From Devosia sp. 66-14 (GTDB lineage Bacteria; Pseudomonadota; Alphaproteobacteria; Rhizobiales; Devosiaceae): 51,875 nt of DNA. The notes beneath the pieces were generated by a model. That model was given only the letters and a program-made list of their open reading frames with translations. It made no database searches and had not been told where the DNA came from. The translations under genes were made by a program, and so were the position numbers. Shown one piece after another: positions 41,715 through 51,875 of the stretch (positions are counted from its first letter, which is position 1; every line of letters starts with the position of its first letter). The DNA lies in assembly GCA_001899085.1 (NCBI GenBank), contig MKVB01000002.1, forward strand, positions 586,668 through 638,542. Direction: 5' to 3'.

Positions 41715-42045
41715 CCTAGGAGGCCGACGTCACTGTGCGGTAGTCCGCACGAGCCCGCTGCCGAATCTTGAGAGCAAGCCGAGCTTCCTCGATCGCAGCC
41801 GGCGTCTTGGGCTGTTGGCCCTCCGGCGGTCGTTTTTGCTTCGACTGCCGTGTGATCTGGCCGTATCTGGTCTTTATGTTCGCCATGCCAACAAGATACG
41901 CCTTCTCCTGCATTGTTGCAATGTTCTGCCGTACGCACGGCCCTGGACCCTTGGACGACCTGACGGTCGGCAGGGGGAGCCCTCTCCTCCCCGGAAGCAT
42001 CCCTACTGTAGCGCCGACTCTGGCGGTGAAGGTATGCTGCCGCCA
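41715..42045. other. 331-base stretch between the two island genes
   Basis: The spacer contains the possible minus-strand small gene at 41716-41886. The rest (41887-42045) is ordinary mixed sequence with a weak ribosome site GAAGG near 42027-42032. No strong promoter is seen. Confidence 0.5.
41716..41886 (-). CDS. Possible small basic protein, unrecognised
   Basis: A 56-residue reading frame from ATG 41886: MANIKTRYGQITRQSKQKRP followed by a Pro/Gln-rich linker and a charged helix (AAIEEARLALKIRQRARADY). It is basic and low-complexity in part. GGAGAAGG lies about 14 bases before the ATG, which is too far for a normal start; an earlier ATG (MQEKAYLVG) also exists. It is opposite in direction to both neighbours. 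It may be real but the evidence is thin. Confidence 0.25.
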   Translation of the reverse strand: MANIKTRYGQITRQSKQKRPPEGQQPKTPAAIEEARLALKIRQRARADYRTVTSAS

Positions 42046-44475
42046 ATGTCTAAGACCCGCAACAATCACTATGTTCCGCAATGGCATCAGGAAGGCTTCT
42101 TTGAGCCGGGCAAAAACTCTCTTGCCTACGTCGATCTCTCGCCACCACAACACGTCTTGGCCGACGGTCGCGTCATCACTGAAAAGTCCAGGTTTGACGC
42201 TCCCACATCCCGGGCGTTTCGGCAGACGGACCTCTATTCTACCTTCTTCGGCACCTCCGTGAATGACGAGATCGAACGCAAGTTGTTCGGAGACATCGAC
42301 ACGCGCGGCGCCCACGCCATCCGCGCTTTCGTCGGCGACGACGTCGGGGAATGGCATCGCCATTTTGCGACCTTCTTCGAATATCTAGACATCCAGAAAA
42401 TCCGGACCCCCAAGGGACTCGACTGGCTAAGCTCGCAGTATCCGCGTCTAACACAGAACGAGCTGATGTTCGAAATGCAAGGCATCCGCATGATGCATTG
42501 CTCTATCTGGGCAGAGGGTGTGCGAGAAATTGTTTCGGCGAAGGATGCGGACGTGAAGTTCATCGTCACCGATCACCCGGTGACGATCTACAATCACGCG
42601 CTCCCACCCGGAAGCGGCCGTAATACCTATCCGGATGATCCCTCCATCGCCCTTAAAGGTTCGCAGACCATCTTCCCGCTCAATCGGGACCTTTGCCTGA
42701 TCTTGACCAACCTCGAGTATGCTCAGGACCATTCCGCCAACCCGATCGAGAAGCGAACGTTCGCCGGGAACTACCGCAATTCGATGGCACGAACCGACGC
42801 CTTCATCCGGACGCGCAAGCTGACTAGCCAAGAGGTCATTCGAGTTAATCGTGTACTCAAGGCTCGCGCCAAGAGGTATGTCGCAGCCGGCAAGGAAGAG
42901 TGGCTCTATCCTGAAGCTGTCTCGACCGAACCGTGGGCGAATCTACGGACCATCTTTCTCCCACCCAAAAACGGACTTTGGCATTTCGGGGGCGAGATGT
43001 ACGCCCGTTTTGAGAGCGGTGACGTCTACTACCAGGATGCCTTCGGTCTGACGGAGAAGGAACGCAAGTTCCTGAAGAAGGAACCGCCGCCAAAGCCCCT
43101 GCGAGGCCGTGATCTCTGTGGTTGCGGCTCGGGCCGCCCGTTCGTCGGCTGCTGCAGACCGAAACCCAATGCCCTCCGTCCCAGTTGGGAGGAGCGGAGC
43201 ATTCGGGAACGCAACATGATGCTGTTTGCTGGTATTGCCAGAATACTTGGCCTTGCTGACGACCGCGATTGGGTAACTGTTCGGCGGGAGGTTACCGACG
43301 AAAAGATCAGGGACGTCTATGCCCTCTATGACGCGCTATGGCCGCTTGAAACCAACCTCCTCGCCTTGCTGCCGAAACCGGATGGCCAAGCACGCGCGCT
43401 CTATACCGGCATTCTGCATCCCTCGATTATCTCCAACAACGCACTCGGCCTGTCTCTCTATTTTGACGATCTGCTGATCGAGCACCCTTTCATCCACCCC
43501 CGCACTATCAAGAAGGAATTCAGCCCACTCGATCACCCAAAGACCTTCCGACAGGAATTCCTGAAGTCCGTGGTTCTCTTCATGGCGATTATGCCCCTTG
43601 TCGAACGGGGACTGGTCACGCTGTTCCCCGATCCGTGCCATTTCGATTTTCACCTCCGTGACGAAATGCTCGAAATGGCGCAGTTCCGGGCCCAGGGCAT
43701 GAAGGTCGACCCCAACCAGGAGCCGGGACTCATGGACCTGATGAGGGATGACTACAGGCGAAGCATGTTGCTGATGCCGCGCGATGGGCTACGTAGGCAC
43801 GTCCGCCGGAACTCGCCCGAGCTCGACGAAGAGGCCGTCGACGCGGTCCTGCGTGGCTTCGACGAAATGCGAGAGCGCGATCCGTTGTCGGTCCTCCAGG
43901 ACGGTTCGCTCGAAGGAGGCAAAGATGGCGGCCAACTCACCCCGTTCAAGATGGCCCCCAATTTCGAGCTCGCCCTCTACCTCGCTCAAGCTACTGGCGC
44001 ATGCATCGCGACCGACAGTGTGTACCGTTGGCGTGAGCTGACCGCGGCCGCCCACCGCGGCATTCCTGGTCCTTTGCCCCTGCGCCAACTTCAGGCCGTC
44101 ATGGAGGAGGCAGAGTTCATCATACCTCGGGACGGTCTGGAGATTTGCGGTATCTCCGACGGTGGATCGTTCAAGGGATATCCCAGCCTCATGCGGAAAG
44201 TGCTCAAGTACTTACCCGGCCTTCCGACTAGGGGCGCCAAGCCCAATGTTGAGGCAAGTCTTTCGGCCGAGTTCACCCGAGCTCACCAATCTGCGAAATC
44301 TGCAGCGGAGAAATCCGGAGCGAGGACGTCACTGGCACGGGCATCGGTTCTTTGGCCTGCCGGCGGCATTCAGGACAACACCGTCAATCGATTGCTCCTG
44401 ATGTCTAGTTCCGAGCACCATTTGGCAAGCGCCCCAATGGCAATGTTCATCAAGCGCTCTCTTAACCACGGTTAG
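42046..44475 (+). CDS. DUF4238 and SEC-C domain protein of unknown function
   Basis: A large protein of 809 residues. The N-terminal part is DUF4238: RNNHYVPQWHQEGFF (5-19), VKFIVTDHPVTI (170-181) and TIFPLNRDLCLILTN (208-222) match its hallmark HYVPQ..L..F, F..SD.PV and PL... strands. A SEC-C zinc motif follows: DLCGCGSGRPFVGCC with Cys358, Cys360, Cys369 and Cys370. Residues 380-809 are helical and match nothing I recognise. ATG 42046 gives the natural DUF4238 start; ATG 42034 is four codons earlier. Lower GC than the flanks, with mixed codons. It is probably an accessory protein transferred with the nitrilase-like gene; antiviral or toxin function is unproven. Confidence 0.75.
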   Translation: MSKTRNNHYVPQWHQEGFFEPGKNSLAYVDLSPPQHVLADGRVITEKSRFDAPTSRAFRQTDLYSTFFGTSVNDEIERKLFGDIDTRGAHAIRAFVGDDVGEWHRHFATFFEYLDIQKIRTPKGLDWLSSQYPRLTQNELMFEMQGIRMMHCSIWAEGVREIVSAKDADVKFIVTDHPVTIYNHALPPGSGRNTYPDDPSIALKGSQTIFPLNRDLCLILTNLEYAQDHSANPIEKRTFAGNYRNSMARTDAFIRTRKLTSQEVIRVNRVLKARAKRYVAAGKEEWLYPEAVSTEPWANLRTIFLPPKNGLWHFGGEMYARFESGDVYYQDAFGLTEKERKFLKKEPPPKPLRGRDLCGCGSGRPFVGCCRPKPNALRPSWEERSIRERNMMLFAGIARILGLADDRDWVTVRREVTDEKIRDVYALYDALWPLETNLLALLPKPDGQARALYTGILHPSIISNNALGLSLYFDDLLIEHPFIHPRTIKKEFSPLDHPKTFRQEFLKSVVLFMAIMPLVERGLVTLFPDPCHFDFHLRDEMLEMAQFRAQGMKVDPNQEPGLMDLMRDDYRRSMLLMPRDGLRRHVRRNSPELDEEAVDAVLRGFDEMRERDPLSVLQDGSLEGGKDGGQLTPFKMAPNFELALYLAQATGACIATDSVYRWRELTAAAHRGIPGPLPLRQLQAVMEEAEFIIPRDGLEICGISDGGSFKGYPSLMRKVLKYLPGLPTRGAKPNVEASLSAEFTRAHQSAKSAAEKSGARTSLARASVLWPAGGIQDNTVNRLLLMSSSEHHLASAPMAMFIKRSLNHG

Positions 44476-44584
44476 CACATCCTGAGTCTCGCTCCGGAAT
44501 TGCGGCTTCCAGCGCGTTGTCCTCACCACGCACCCTACCTGCTTCATGCGTGGCCCTCCCCGTCGAGGAGAGGCCGCGTAACCC

Positions 44585-45973
44585 TTATCCTCTTGCCTTC
44601 CTTACCGCCTCGACCGTCTGCCCCACGAGATCATCAAACGCGATCTTCGCCGGGCGGCGCATGTAGGTGACGATGTCGTCGACCAGCAGCGGGGCGGACC
44701 AGCGGTCGGCGATGATGCTGCTGCCCTGCTGGATGCCGAGCACGCACAGCATCTGGGCGGCGTTGCAATCGACGTCGTGGCCGATGCCGCAGATGATCTC
44801 CAGCGTCAGGTCGAAATCGCCGTTGCCGAACCACAGGGCCACCACCTGTGCGGCGGCGTTGGGGTAGACGTGGATCCAGTTGTACTCGATGTACTCGGCA
44901 TCGCATTTGGCCCAGGCGGTCTGCCAATCCGGGGAATTGCGACAGGCGTCGAGCGCGAAGGCGAGGACGGCGCCGTATTCGGTGCGGGTCGAGAACAGCT
45001 CGATGGTTGAAACCAGCAGCGCCTTGCTGTCGGCCTCGGTATAGGCGCGGGCGGCCAGCACGGCGTTGAACACTTCGCCGAGGATGCCGTTGCCGGCGGC
45101 GGAGATTTCGGCGTCGATCCAGGCGAGGCGGGCGGCTTCGCGGGCCTGGCCGGGGGCGACCATGCCGCAGATGGTGCCGCGCATCTGGCCGCCGATCCAC
45201 TCGTCGAACGGGTTGTCGAGCGAGCCGGTGAGCGGCGGCAACAGGCCGCGGCGGATGCTGGCCAACGCCACGGCCTCGGCCGACCAGCCCATCGGGATCA
45301 GCGCAGTCCAGCGCTCGGCGATATCGGCGCCGGTGACGGCGTGGCCCTTGTCGGCGAAGGCCTCGAGGAAGGCGATCTCGAAGGTGATGTCGTCATTATA
45401 GGTGTTGGGCTCGCGCACGTAATCGCGGATCGGGCCGAACACTTTGGCGATGTTCTCGGCCGTATAGCCTTCGAGCGCGGTGCCGGCGGCGGCGCCGACC
45501 AGCTGGCCGAGCCAGGCGGCGCGGGTGCGGTCGACGAAGTCCGGGCTCGCCACATCGACGGCGGTATCGGCAGGCCAGCTGACATCGGCGTCGAAGGCGG
45601 CCCAATCGGCATAGCGCAGGGTCTGCTGGCTCTTGTGGTTGGGGTCGGCCACGGCGGCGCGCATGATGGCGCGCAGGCGATAGTCGATGGTGTAGAGCGT
45701 CTCGTAGTCCTTCTTCGCCAGGGCATCGAGGCCCTGCTGCAGCAGCTCGCCATAGGGGGCGAGGACGAAGCCCTTGCTCTCGAGCGATTGCAGCGCGCCG
45801 GCCATCAGGCATTCGGGCGCGGCGGAGCCGGGCACGTTGCTCTGCCAGTACATCGCCATCAGCATGTCGCCGCCATTCATGATGGCGCTGGCGTCCCAGG
45901 TCTGCTCTTCGGCAGTGCGGACGATCGGCATGGTGTCGCGCAGCAGGTCGCGGGTCAGTTCCCAGGCTTTCAT
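44585..45973 (-). CDS. ADP-ribosylglycohydrolase family protein
   Basis: A 462-residue protein. From about residue 150 it has the ADP-ribosylglycohydrolase (DraG/ARH) fold: RTRAAWLGQLVGAAAGTALEG opening, YNDDITFEIAFLEAF with the paired metal aspartates, and GIGHDVDCNAAQMLCVL with the second metal aspartate pair. The first 150 residues form an added helical region. The enzymes release ADP-ribose from proteins or small molecules using magnesium; some relatives act on nucleoside-like compounds. It is the last gene of a BMP-type nucleoside importer operon, so it may process an imported N-riboside or ADP-ribosylated molecule. The start at 45973 is 25 bases past the permease stop and its ribosome site is weak. 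Confidence 0.85.
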   Translation of the reverse strand: MKAWELTRDLLRDTMPIVRTAEEQTWDASAIMNGGDMLMAMYWQSNVPGSAAPECLMAGALQSLESKGFVLAPYGELLQQGLDALAKKDYETLYTIDYRLRAIMRAAVADPNHKSQQTLRYADWAAFDADVSWPADTAVDVASPDFVDRTRAAWLGQLVGAAAGTALEGYTAENIAKVFGPIRDYVREPNTYNDDITFEIAFLEAFADKGHAVTGADIAERWTALIPMGWSAEAVALASIRRGLLPPLTGSLDNPFDEWIGGQMRGTICGMVAPGQAREAARLAWIDAEISAAGNGILGEVFNAVLAARAYTEADSKALLVSTIELFSTRTEYGAVLAFALDACRNSPDWQTAWAKCDAEYIEYNWIHVYPNAAAQVVALWFGNGDFDLTLEIICGIGHDVDCNAAQMLCVLGIQQGSSIIADRWSAPLLVDDIVTYMRRPAKIAFDDLVGQTVEAVRKARG

Positions 45974-45998
45974 GGGCTACCTTCGGTTCTAGGGGTGG

Positions 45999-46919
45999 TC
46001 AGGAAATCTTGCGGGCTTTGGCCTGCCGGCGCGCCGCGTAAACGGTGAGCATCACGGCCGGCACGATGTAGGGGATCATCTGCATCAGCTCGTTGGGCAG
46101 GCCCTTGGTCTGCATGGTGATGGCGACGGTCTCGGCAATGCCGAGCACGGCGGCGGCGGCGAAGGTGCCCCAGGCGGTGCCCATGCCCATCACTTCGGCG
46201 GCGAGCGCAATGAAGCCGCGGCCGGCCGTCATGTTCTGCGCGAACCAGCTGACATAACCCATTGAAAGATAGGCACCGGCGGCGCCGCCCAGCACGCCCG
46301 AGAGAGCCAGCGCGTAGAGCTGCACGCGGTTGCGCGAGATGCCGGCGGCTGCTGCCGCCTTGGGGTCGGAACCGACGGCGCGGATGTGCAGCCCGAACGG
46401 CGTGCGGGCCAGCATGATGGCGACGGCCGGCACGGCGAGGATCGCCAGATAGGTCAGCATATGGTGCCCGGAGAGCAGCGGGCCGAGGATCGGCACGCCG
46501 CCGAGCAAGGGGATGTCGATATTGGGCAGCACGCCGCTTTTCAGCGCGCCCGACATCCCCTTGTCGCCGGTGGCGAGGAACAGGCCCAGCGTCGTTGCGG
46601 CGAGTGCCGCCATGTTCAACGCGATGCCCGTAATGATGAACTGGGTGCCCAGTCCGTTGATGAAGAACGCCATCAGCGCCCCGAGCAGGCCACCGCCGAT
46701 GAGCGCGGCAAACAGCCCGAGGAACGGGTTGGCGGTGGCGGCGCTGACCAGGACGCCGATCAGTGCGCCCGACAGCATGATGCCTTCCATGCCGATGTTC
46801 AGCACGCCGGCGCGATCGGAGATGAGGACGCCGAGCGCGGCCAGCAGCAGCGGGGTCATCACCCGGAGCACGGTGGCGAACACGGCGGGGTCGGCGATGG
46901 CGCTGAAGAACTCGATCAT
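45999..46919 (-). CDS. Nucleoside-type ABC transporter permease (NupQ/YufQ-like)
   Basis: A 306-residue permease of the BPD_transp_2 fold with about eight to nine hydrophobic segments. Landmarks: GVLISDRAGVLNIGMEGIMLSGALIGVL at the N-terminal third, GTQFIITGIALNMAALAATTLGLFL, and FGLHIRAVGSDPKAAAAAGISRNRVQ, the ATPase contact region. It overlaps the other permease by ATGA. With 46916, 47992 and 49543 it forms a BMP-type importer, a class that takes up purine or pyrimidine nucleosides. Confidence 0.9.
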   Translation of the reverse strand: MIEFFSAIADPAVFATVLRVMTPLLLAALGVLISDRAGVLNIGMEGIMLSGALIGVLVSAATANPFLGLFAALIGGGLLGALMAFFINGLGTQFIITGIALNMAALAATTLGLFLATGDKGMSGALKSGVLPNIDIPLLGGVPILGPLLSGHHMLTYLAILAVPAVAIMLARTPFGLHIRAVGSDPKAAAAAGISRNRVQLYALALSGVLGGAAGAYLSMGYVSWFAQNMTAGRGFIALAAEVMGMGTAWGTFAAAAVLGIAETVAITMQTKGLPNELMQMIPYIVPAVMLTVYAARRQAKARKIS

Positions 46920-47991
46920 GCGCCTTGCTCCTCGCCCGCTTCTTTGCCCTTGATGTCGCGGATCAGCCGCAGGAAGGCCGGGTGACGGAAGATGGCGGCG
47001 GCGGTCACCGCCAGCATGATGGCAGCCGTTACCAGCCCGACGATCTCCGAGGGCACGTCGAGGTTGCGCGCCAGCATATCGCCGCCGACCTGCAGGTAGG
47101 CGAGGAACAAGGCGGCGGGGATGACGAGGAACGGGTTCTCGCGCGCCAGGATGGCGACGGTGATGCCGGTCCAACCATGGCCGGGGAGCGACGTCCAGGA
47201 GAAGCGGCTATAGAGCCCGAGCACTTCGATGGCGCCGGCCATGCCGGCGATCAGCCCGCCGGCGATCTGCGCCTGCATCAACAGCTTGGAGGAAGCGAGG
47301 CCGAGATGGCTGGCAAAGCCGGGGCTGGAGCCGACGATGCGGACATTGAGGCCCGAGCGGGTGCCGTAAAGCCAGATGCCGCCGACGAGGCAGGCGAGGA
47401 AGGCGATGATCACCCCGGTATGGAGGCGGGTGCCCTGCAGCAGCCGGTCGAGGGTGAAATCGCTGGGGAGTTTGTAGGACATCAGCGCCCCGGCATTGGG
47501 GTCGCGCAGCACGTAGTTGAGGAAGTACACCCCGGCGAACAGAAAGGCGAAGTTGAGCACCAGCGAGTTGACCATTTCGGAGGCGCCGAAGCGCACGCGC
47601 AGGTAGCCCGGGACGATACAGGCGAGGGAGCCGACCAGCGCGCCGATCAGGATGGCGGCCGGCGTTGCAATGAGCCCGGTGAGCGGCAGCAGCACCGCGG
47701 TGGCCGCGGCAGCGAGGCCGCCGAGAAAGAAGCTGCCCTCGACGCCCAGATTGAACATGCCGGCGCGGAAGATGATGGTGGCGGCAAGCCCGGTCATCAT
47801 GGTGGGCGTCGCCGCCTCGAGGATATTGCCCATGTGGCGGATGGTGCCGAAGGGGCCGAGGACGAACAGCCGCAGCACTTCGAGCGGATCGGGCTGCGAC
47901 AGCGCCAGCGGCACCAGCACGGCGAGGATCACCAGCACGATGACCAAAGCGGTGAGGGCGAACTCGGTGAGGCCGGCAAGGATGGCGCGGG

Positions 47992-47995
<4 letters not shown>
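46916..47995 (-). CDS. Nucleoside-type ABC transporter permease (NupP/YufP-like)
   Basis: A 359-residue permease of the same fold, the longer partner as usual in this transporter class. Landmarks: LGPFGTIRHMGNILEAATPTMMTGLAATIIFRAGMFNLGVEG, RVRFGASEMVNSLVLNFAFLF, and LYGTRSGLNVRIVGSSPGFASHLGLASSK. It overlaps both neighbours by ATGA. It forms the heterodimeric channel with the permease at 45999. Confidence 0.9.
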
Positions 47996-49536
<1,541 letters not shown>

Positions 49537-49542
49537 CGGCGC

Positions 49543-50652
49543 TTACGGACGGACGGCGTCGCGGATGGCGTTGATCGCGGCGGTGTCCATGCCGAAGGCG
49601 GTCGGCACGACGATCTCACCCGAGGCGATCTTGGCCTTGGCGTCGGCGATGGCGGCCTTGGTCTCGGCCGAGGCGAGCTTCTCGTAATTGCCGGTTTCGA
49701 CGATGCCGACGGCGCCTTCAGCGAGACCGACCGTTTCGGCCGAACCGAAGGGGAGCTTGCCTTCCTTGTAGAGGTCGTAAGCACGGACGAGGCTGACATC
49801 GACATTCTTCAGCACCGAGCTCACCACCTGGCTGGCAATGGCCGGATCGCTCTCGGCGAAAATGGCTTCCTGGTCGGAATCGACGCCGAGCACGAACTTG
49901 CCGGTTTCCTTGGCGGCAGCCGCCTGGCCGAGGCCGGCCTGCGAGGCGGCGATGAAGCCGATGGCGACGCCCGAGCGATACTGGGCGAGGCCGAGTTCCT
50001 TGCCCTTGGCCGCATCGGTGAACGAGCCGGCATAGGCGACCGACACCTTGACGTCAGGAGTGACCGACTGGGCGCCGGCGATATAGCCGACGAGGAAATC
50101 GTTGATGACGGGGATATCCATGCCGCCCAGGAACCCGAGCGAAGTGCCGGCATCAGACGGCAGCCCCGACTTCAACAGGCCCGCGGCGAGGATGCCGCCG
50201 AGGTAGGAGCCTTCGTTCTGCTTGTACTGCACGGCATAGACGTTGGGGTAGGCGCCGCCTTCGAAGGGCAGGCTCGCATCGAACAGGATGTATTTCTTGT
50301 CCGGGTATTGCTCGGCCACCGCGCCCAGGGTTTCCGAGAGCGAGAAGGTGCCGCCGATGATCAGGTCCCAATCCTGCTCGGAGACTTCGAGCAAAGCTGG
50401 CTCCCAGCCGGTCGGATCGTCGCCGATCTCGAGCACCTTGGTTTCGACCTCGTCGCCGTACTTGGCCTTGATCTCCTCGATGCCCTTGTTGGCCGAGTCG
50501 AAGAACGACTTGTCGCCGAGCGCGCCGTTGACCAGGAGCAGCACCTTGTCGGCGGCGAGCGCGCCAGCGGCGGTGGCGGCGAGCAGCGCGGTGGCGCTGA
50601 CCAGCCCGAGGGCAGCGCGGCGCAGCGCCACGCGGGTTACGGATTTAGGCAT
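49543..50652 (-). CDS. BMP-family substrate-binding protein
   Basis: A 369-residue periplasmic protein of the BMP (PnrA/TmpC-like, Med) family, which bind nucleosides. The Sec leader runs to about residue 33 (RRAALGLVSATALLAATAAGALA before ADK). There is no lipobox cysteine, so it is soluble rather than a lipoprotein. The first strand VLLLVNGALGDKSFFDSANKGI and the sheet GFLGGMDIPVINDFLVGYIAGAQ match the family. ATG 50652 has a GGAGGAG site at ideal distance. It is first in the operon that ends with the ADP-ribosylglycohydrolase. Confidence 0.9.
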   Translation of the reverse strand: MPKSVTRVALRRAALGLVSATALLAATAAGALAADKVLLLVNGALGDKSFFDSANKGIEEIKAKYGDEVETKVLEIGDDPTGWEPALLEVSEQDWDLIIGGTFSLSETLGAVAEQYPDKKYILFDASLPFEGGAYPNVYAVQYKQNEGSYLGGILAAGLLKSGLPSDAGTSLGFLGGMDIPVINDFLVGYIAGAQSVTPDVKVSVAYAGSFTDAAKGKELGLAQYRSGVAIGFIAASQAGLGQAAAAKETGKFVLGVDSDQEAIFAESDPAIASQVVSSVLKNVDVSLVRAYDLYKEGKLPFGSAETVGLAEGAVGIVETGNYEKLASAETKAAIADAKAKIASGEIVVPTAFGMDTAAINAIRDAVRP

Positions 50653-50684
50653 GGAAACTCCTCCAGAGCGATCCGATGAAACTG

Positions 50685-50699
50685 AACGATCAGGTCGTT
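50685..50699. promoter_or_regulatory. Candidate LacI operator
   Basis: AACGATCAGGTCGTT is an inverted repeat with 5-bp arms AACGA and TCGTT around a 5-base centre. It lies just downstream of the likely promoter of the BMP operon, a typical place for repression by the divergent LacI-type protein. Confidence 0.55.
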
Positions 50700-50712
50700 T
50701 AATCGTGTAAAT

Positions 50713-50742
50713 AGATAAGCGAGGTGCTATAGGGGGAGTCAA
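50713..50742 (-). promoter_or_regulatory. Probable promoter of the BMP transporter operon
   Basis: On the minus strand, TTGACT (50742-50737) and TTATCT (50718-50713) are separated by 18 bases. Transcription would begin near 50706 and pass into the operator at 50685-50699 before the ribosome site of the binding-protein gene. Confidence 0.55.
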
Positions 50743-50824
50743 GACAGTTTTCGTCGTAGTCTGCTAAACGCTTGGCAGCGCTACGAACTTCATCCACAGA
50801 TGGCGGCAGGGACGTGGAGCAGAG

Positions 50825-51808
50825 ATGACGAGGGGCAGGAGCCCGACCATCAAGGATGTGGCGAAAGTCGCCGGGGTTTCCTCGGCGACGGTGTCCTATG
50901 TTCTCAACGATCTCAACAAGGTAACGCCGGAAGTTGATGCGCTGGTGCGGCGCGTGGCGAAGGAACTGGGCTACTCGCGCAACAATGCGGCGCGGGCGCT
51001 GAAGACCGGCCGCAACAACATTATCGGCTGTATCCTGCCCACCCTCACCAGCCCGGTCTTCCCGGAAATCGCGCAGGCGGTGCAGCTTCGGGCCGAGGCG
51101 CATGGCTATGCGACGCTGGTGATCGATTCCGGCAATGCGCCGATGCGCGAGGAAAAGGTGGTGCGCACCCTCGCCAAGCACGGCGTCGATGGCGCGGTGG
51201 CGTTGCTGCACCCCAAATTCAAGCTGGCCGACCCGCCGATCTTCCCGATCGTCTCGCTCGACGCGAAGTTCCCCGGGCTCGACAGCGTGCATGCCGATCA
51301 CTATGCGGGCGGCCGACTGATGGCCGAGCACGCCATGGCGCTCGGGCATCGCCGCATAGGCATGCTCTCGGGTTTTCAGGATCTCACCAGCAGTTTCGAG
51401 CGCCGCCAGGGCTTTGTCGATGCGGCGGCAGGGCGGGTTGAACTGGTGTGGGAGGTGAACGTCCACCTGGTGCCGCAACTGCCGCCGGCGGCAGTCGAGG
51501 CGATCCGCCGGCGCGAGGTGACGATGATCGCCTGCGTCAACGACCTCGTCGCCATCGCGGCGCTGAGCGTGCTCAAGGACAGCGGCATGAGCGCGCCAGG
51601 CGATGTCTCGGTGTTCGGCTTCGACGACATGCAATGGGCGAGCTGGCCGCTGATCGATCTCACCACCATCCGCCAGCCGCTGGCCGATCTCGGCAGCCGC
51701 GCCGCGGACCTGCTGATCTCACGGCTGGATGATCGCAGCCGGCCGGTCGAGGATCTGGTGCTGCCGGTGACGCTGGTAGAGCGGGGCTCGACGGCGCGGG
51801 TGGGGTAG
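50825..51808 (+). CDS. LacI-family transcriptional regulator
   Basis: A 327-residue LacI protein. The DNA-binding domain is PTIKDVAKVAGVSSATVSYVLND (residues 7-29) with a hinge helix NNAARALKTGRNNIIG, followed by the periplasmic-binding-protein-like sensor (GYATLVIDSGNAP, VSVFGFDDMQWASWPLIDLTTIRQP). A sensor somewhat shorter than average in the middle suggests a compact loop. It is divergent from the BMP importer operon with 172 bases between and a likely operator close by. The effector is probably the imported nucleoside or a derivative. Confidence 0.9.
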   Translation: MTRGRSPTIKDVAKVAGVSSATVSYVLNDLNKVTPEVDALVRRVAKELGYSRNNAARALKTGRNNIIGCILPTLTSPVFPEIAQAVQLRAEAHGYATLVIDSGNAPMREEKVVRTLAKHGVDGAVALLHPKFKLADPPIFPIVSLDAKFPGLDSVHADHYAGGRLMAEHAMALGHRRIGMLSGFQDLTSSFERRQGFVDAAAGRVELVWEVNVHLVPQLPPAAVEAIRRREVTMIACVNDLVAIAALSVLKDSGMSAPGDVSVFGFDDMQWASWPLIDLTTIRQPLADLGSRAADLLISRLDDRSRPVEDLVLPVTLVERGSTARVG

Positions 51809-51817
51809 GGGCGCTTT

Positions 51818-51875
51818 GCACCGGTGGCGCGGTGATCCTCCCCCGCGTGGCGGGGGAGGGGGACCAGCGAAGCTG
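51818..51875. repeat. Palindromic intergenic repeat, family C, copy 3, cut by window edge
   Basis: Begins TGCACCGGTGGCGCGGTGATCC and continues with CCCCCGCGTGGCGGGGGAGGGGGACC, like the copies at 10031 and 16059. The right part is outside the window. Confidence 0.65.

Noticed and set aside
39650-44560. Integrative element with identifiable ends
   Set aside because: Composition suggests transfer, but I found no integrase, transposase, tRNA target or flanking direct repeats.

Overview
The window is GC-rich (roughly 65-70%) alphaproteobacterial chromosomal DNA. The density of ABC sugar importers, the many IclR/GntR/RpiR/LacI regulators, the ATGA and TGATG gene junctions, and the long GC-rich palindromes between genes all suggest a soil Hyphomicrobiales such as Devosia or a relative. 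That placement is inference; no rRNA or tRNA gene is present to confirm it. About 44 genes can be supported. Most are small catabolic clusters, each beside its own regulator.

Layout. (1) 3-278 is the tail of an L-rhamnose mutarotase-like gene. (2) 461-3520: an IclR regulator divergent from a DoeB-like deacetylase and an EutB-like PLP dehydratase, suggesting ectoine-type solute breakdown. (3) 3736-9927 (minus strand): four translationally coupled genes for a DUF5107 protein, a chimeric regulator (RpiR-type HTH plus DeoR-type sensor), an AgaS-like sugar isomerase fused to a ROK kinase, and a GatZ/KbaZ-like protein. This is a candidate amino-sugar pathway. (4) 10228-15994: a PaoABC-type molybdenum aldehyde oxidoreductase, convergent with XdhC-like, MobA-like and P-loop kinase genes. 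(5) 16254-22328: a GntR regulator, an SGNH hydrolase, an RbsBCA-like importer and a serine hydrolase. (6) 22490-26087: an NTF2-like protein, a sugar-acid dehydratase (IlvD/Edd) coupled to an RraA-family protein, and a divergent FadR-type regulator.

(7) 26393-39636 is the largest system: a CUT1 sugar importer, a Gfo/Idh/MocA dehydrogenase, a VOC protein, an enolase-superfamily dehydratase, an amidohydrolase (probable lactonase), an aldehyde dehydrogenase, a 2-hydroxyacid dehydrogenase, an LLM flavin oxidoreductase, an IclR regulator, an ABM protein and an FAH-family hydrolase. Two near-identical operators with one unusual geometry (GTTCA, then GTTCA 19 bp later, then TGAAC) lie upstream of the importer and of the ABM/FAH pair. 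They tie the region into one probable IclR regulon and are the strongest new signal here.

(8) 39650-44560 looks foreign: lower GC, different codon use, a TTG-started nitrilase-fold protein with a large unknown N-terminal region, and an 809-residue DUF4238 plus SEC-C protein. No function is known for the pair; mobile defence is a guess. (9) 44585-51808: a BMP-type nucleoside-like ABC importer whose operon ends in an ADP-ribosylglycohydrolase, divergent from a LacI regulator with a recognisable promoter and operator.

At least five families of palindromic, non-coding GC-rich repeats sit between genes. No CRISPR, insertion sequence, integrase, rRNA or tRNA was seen.
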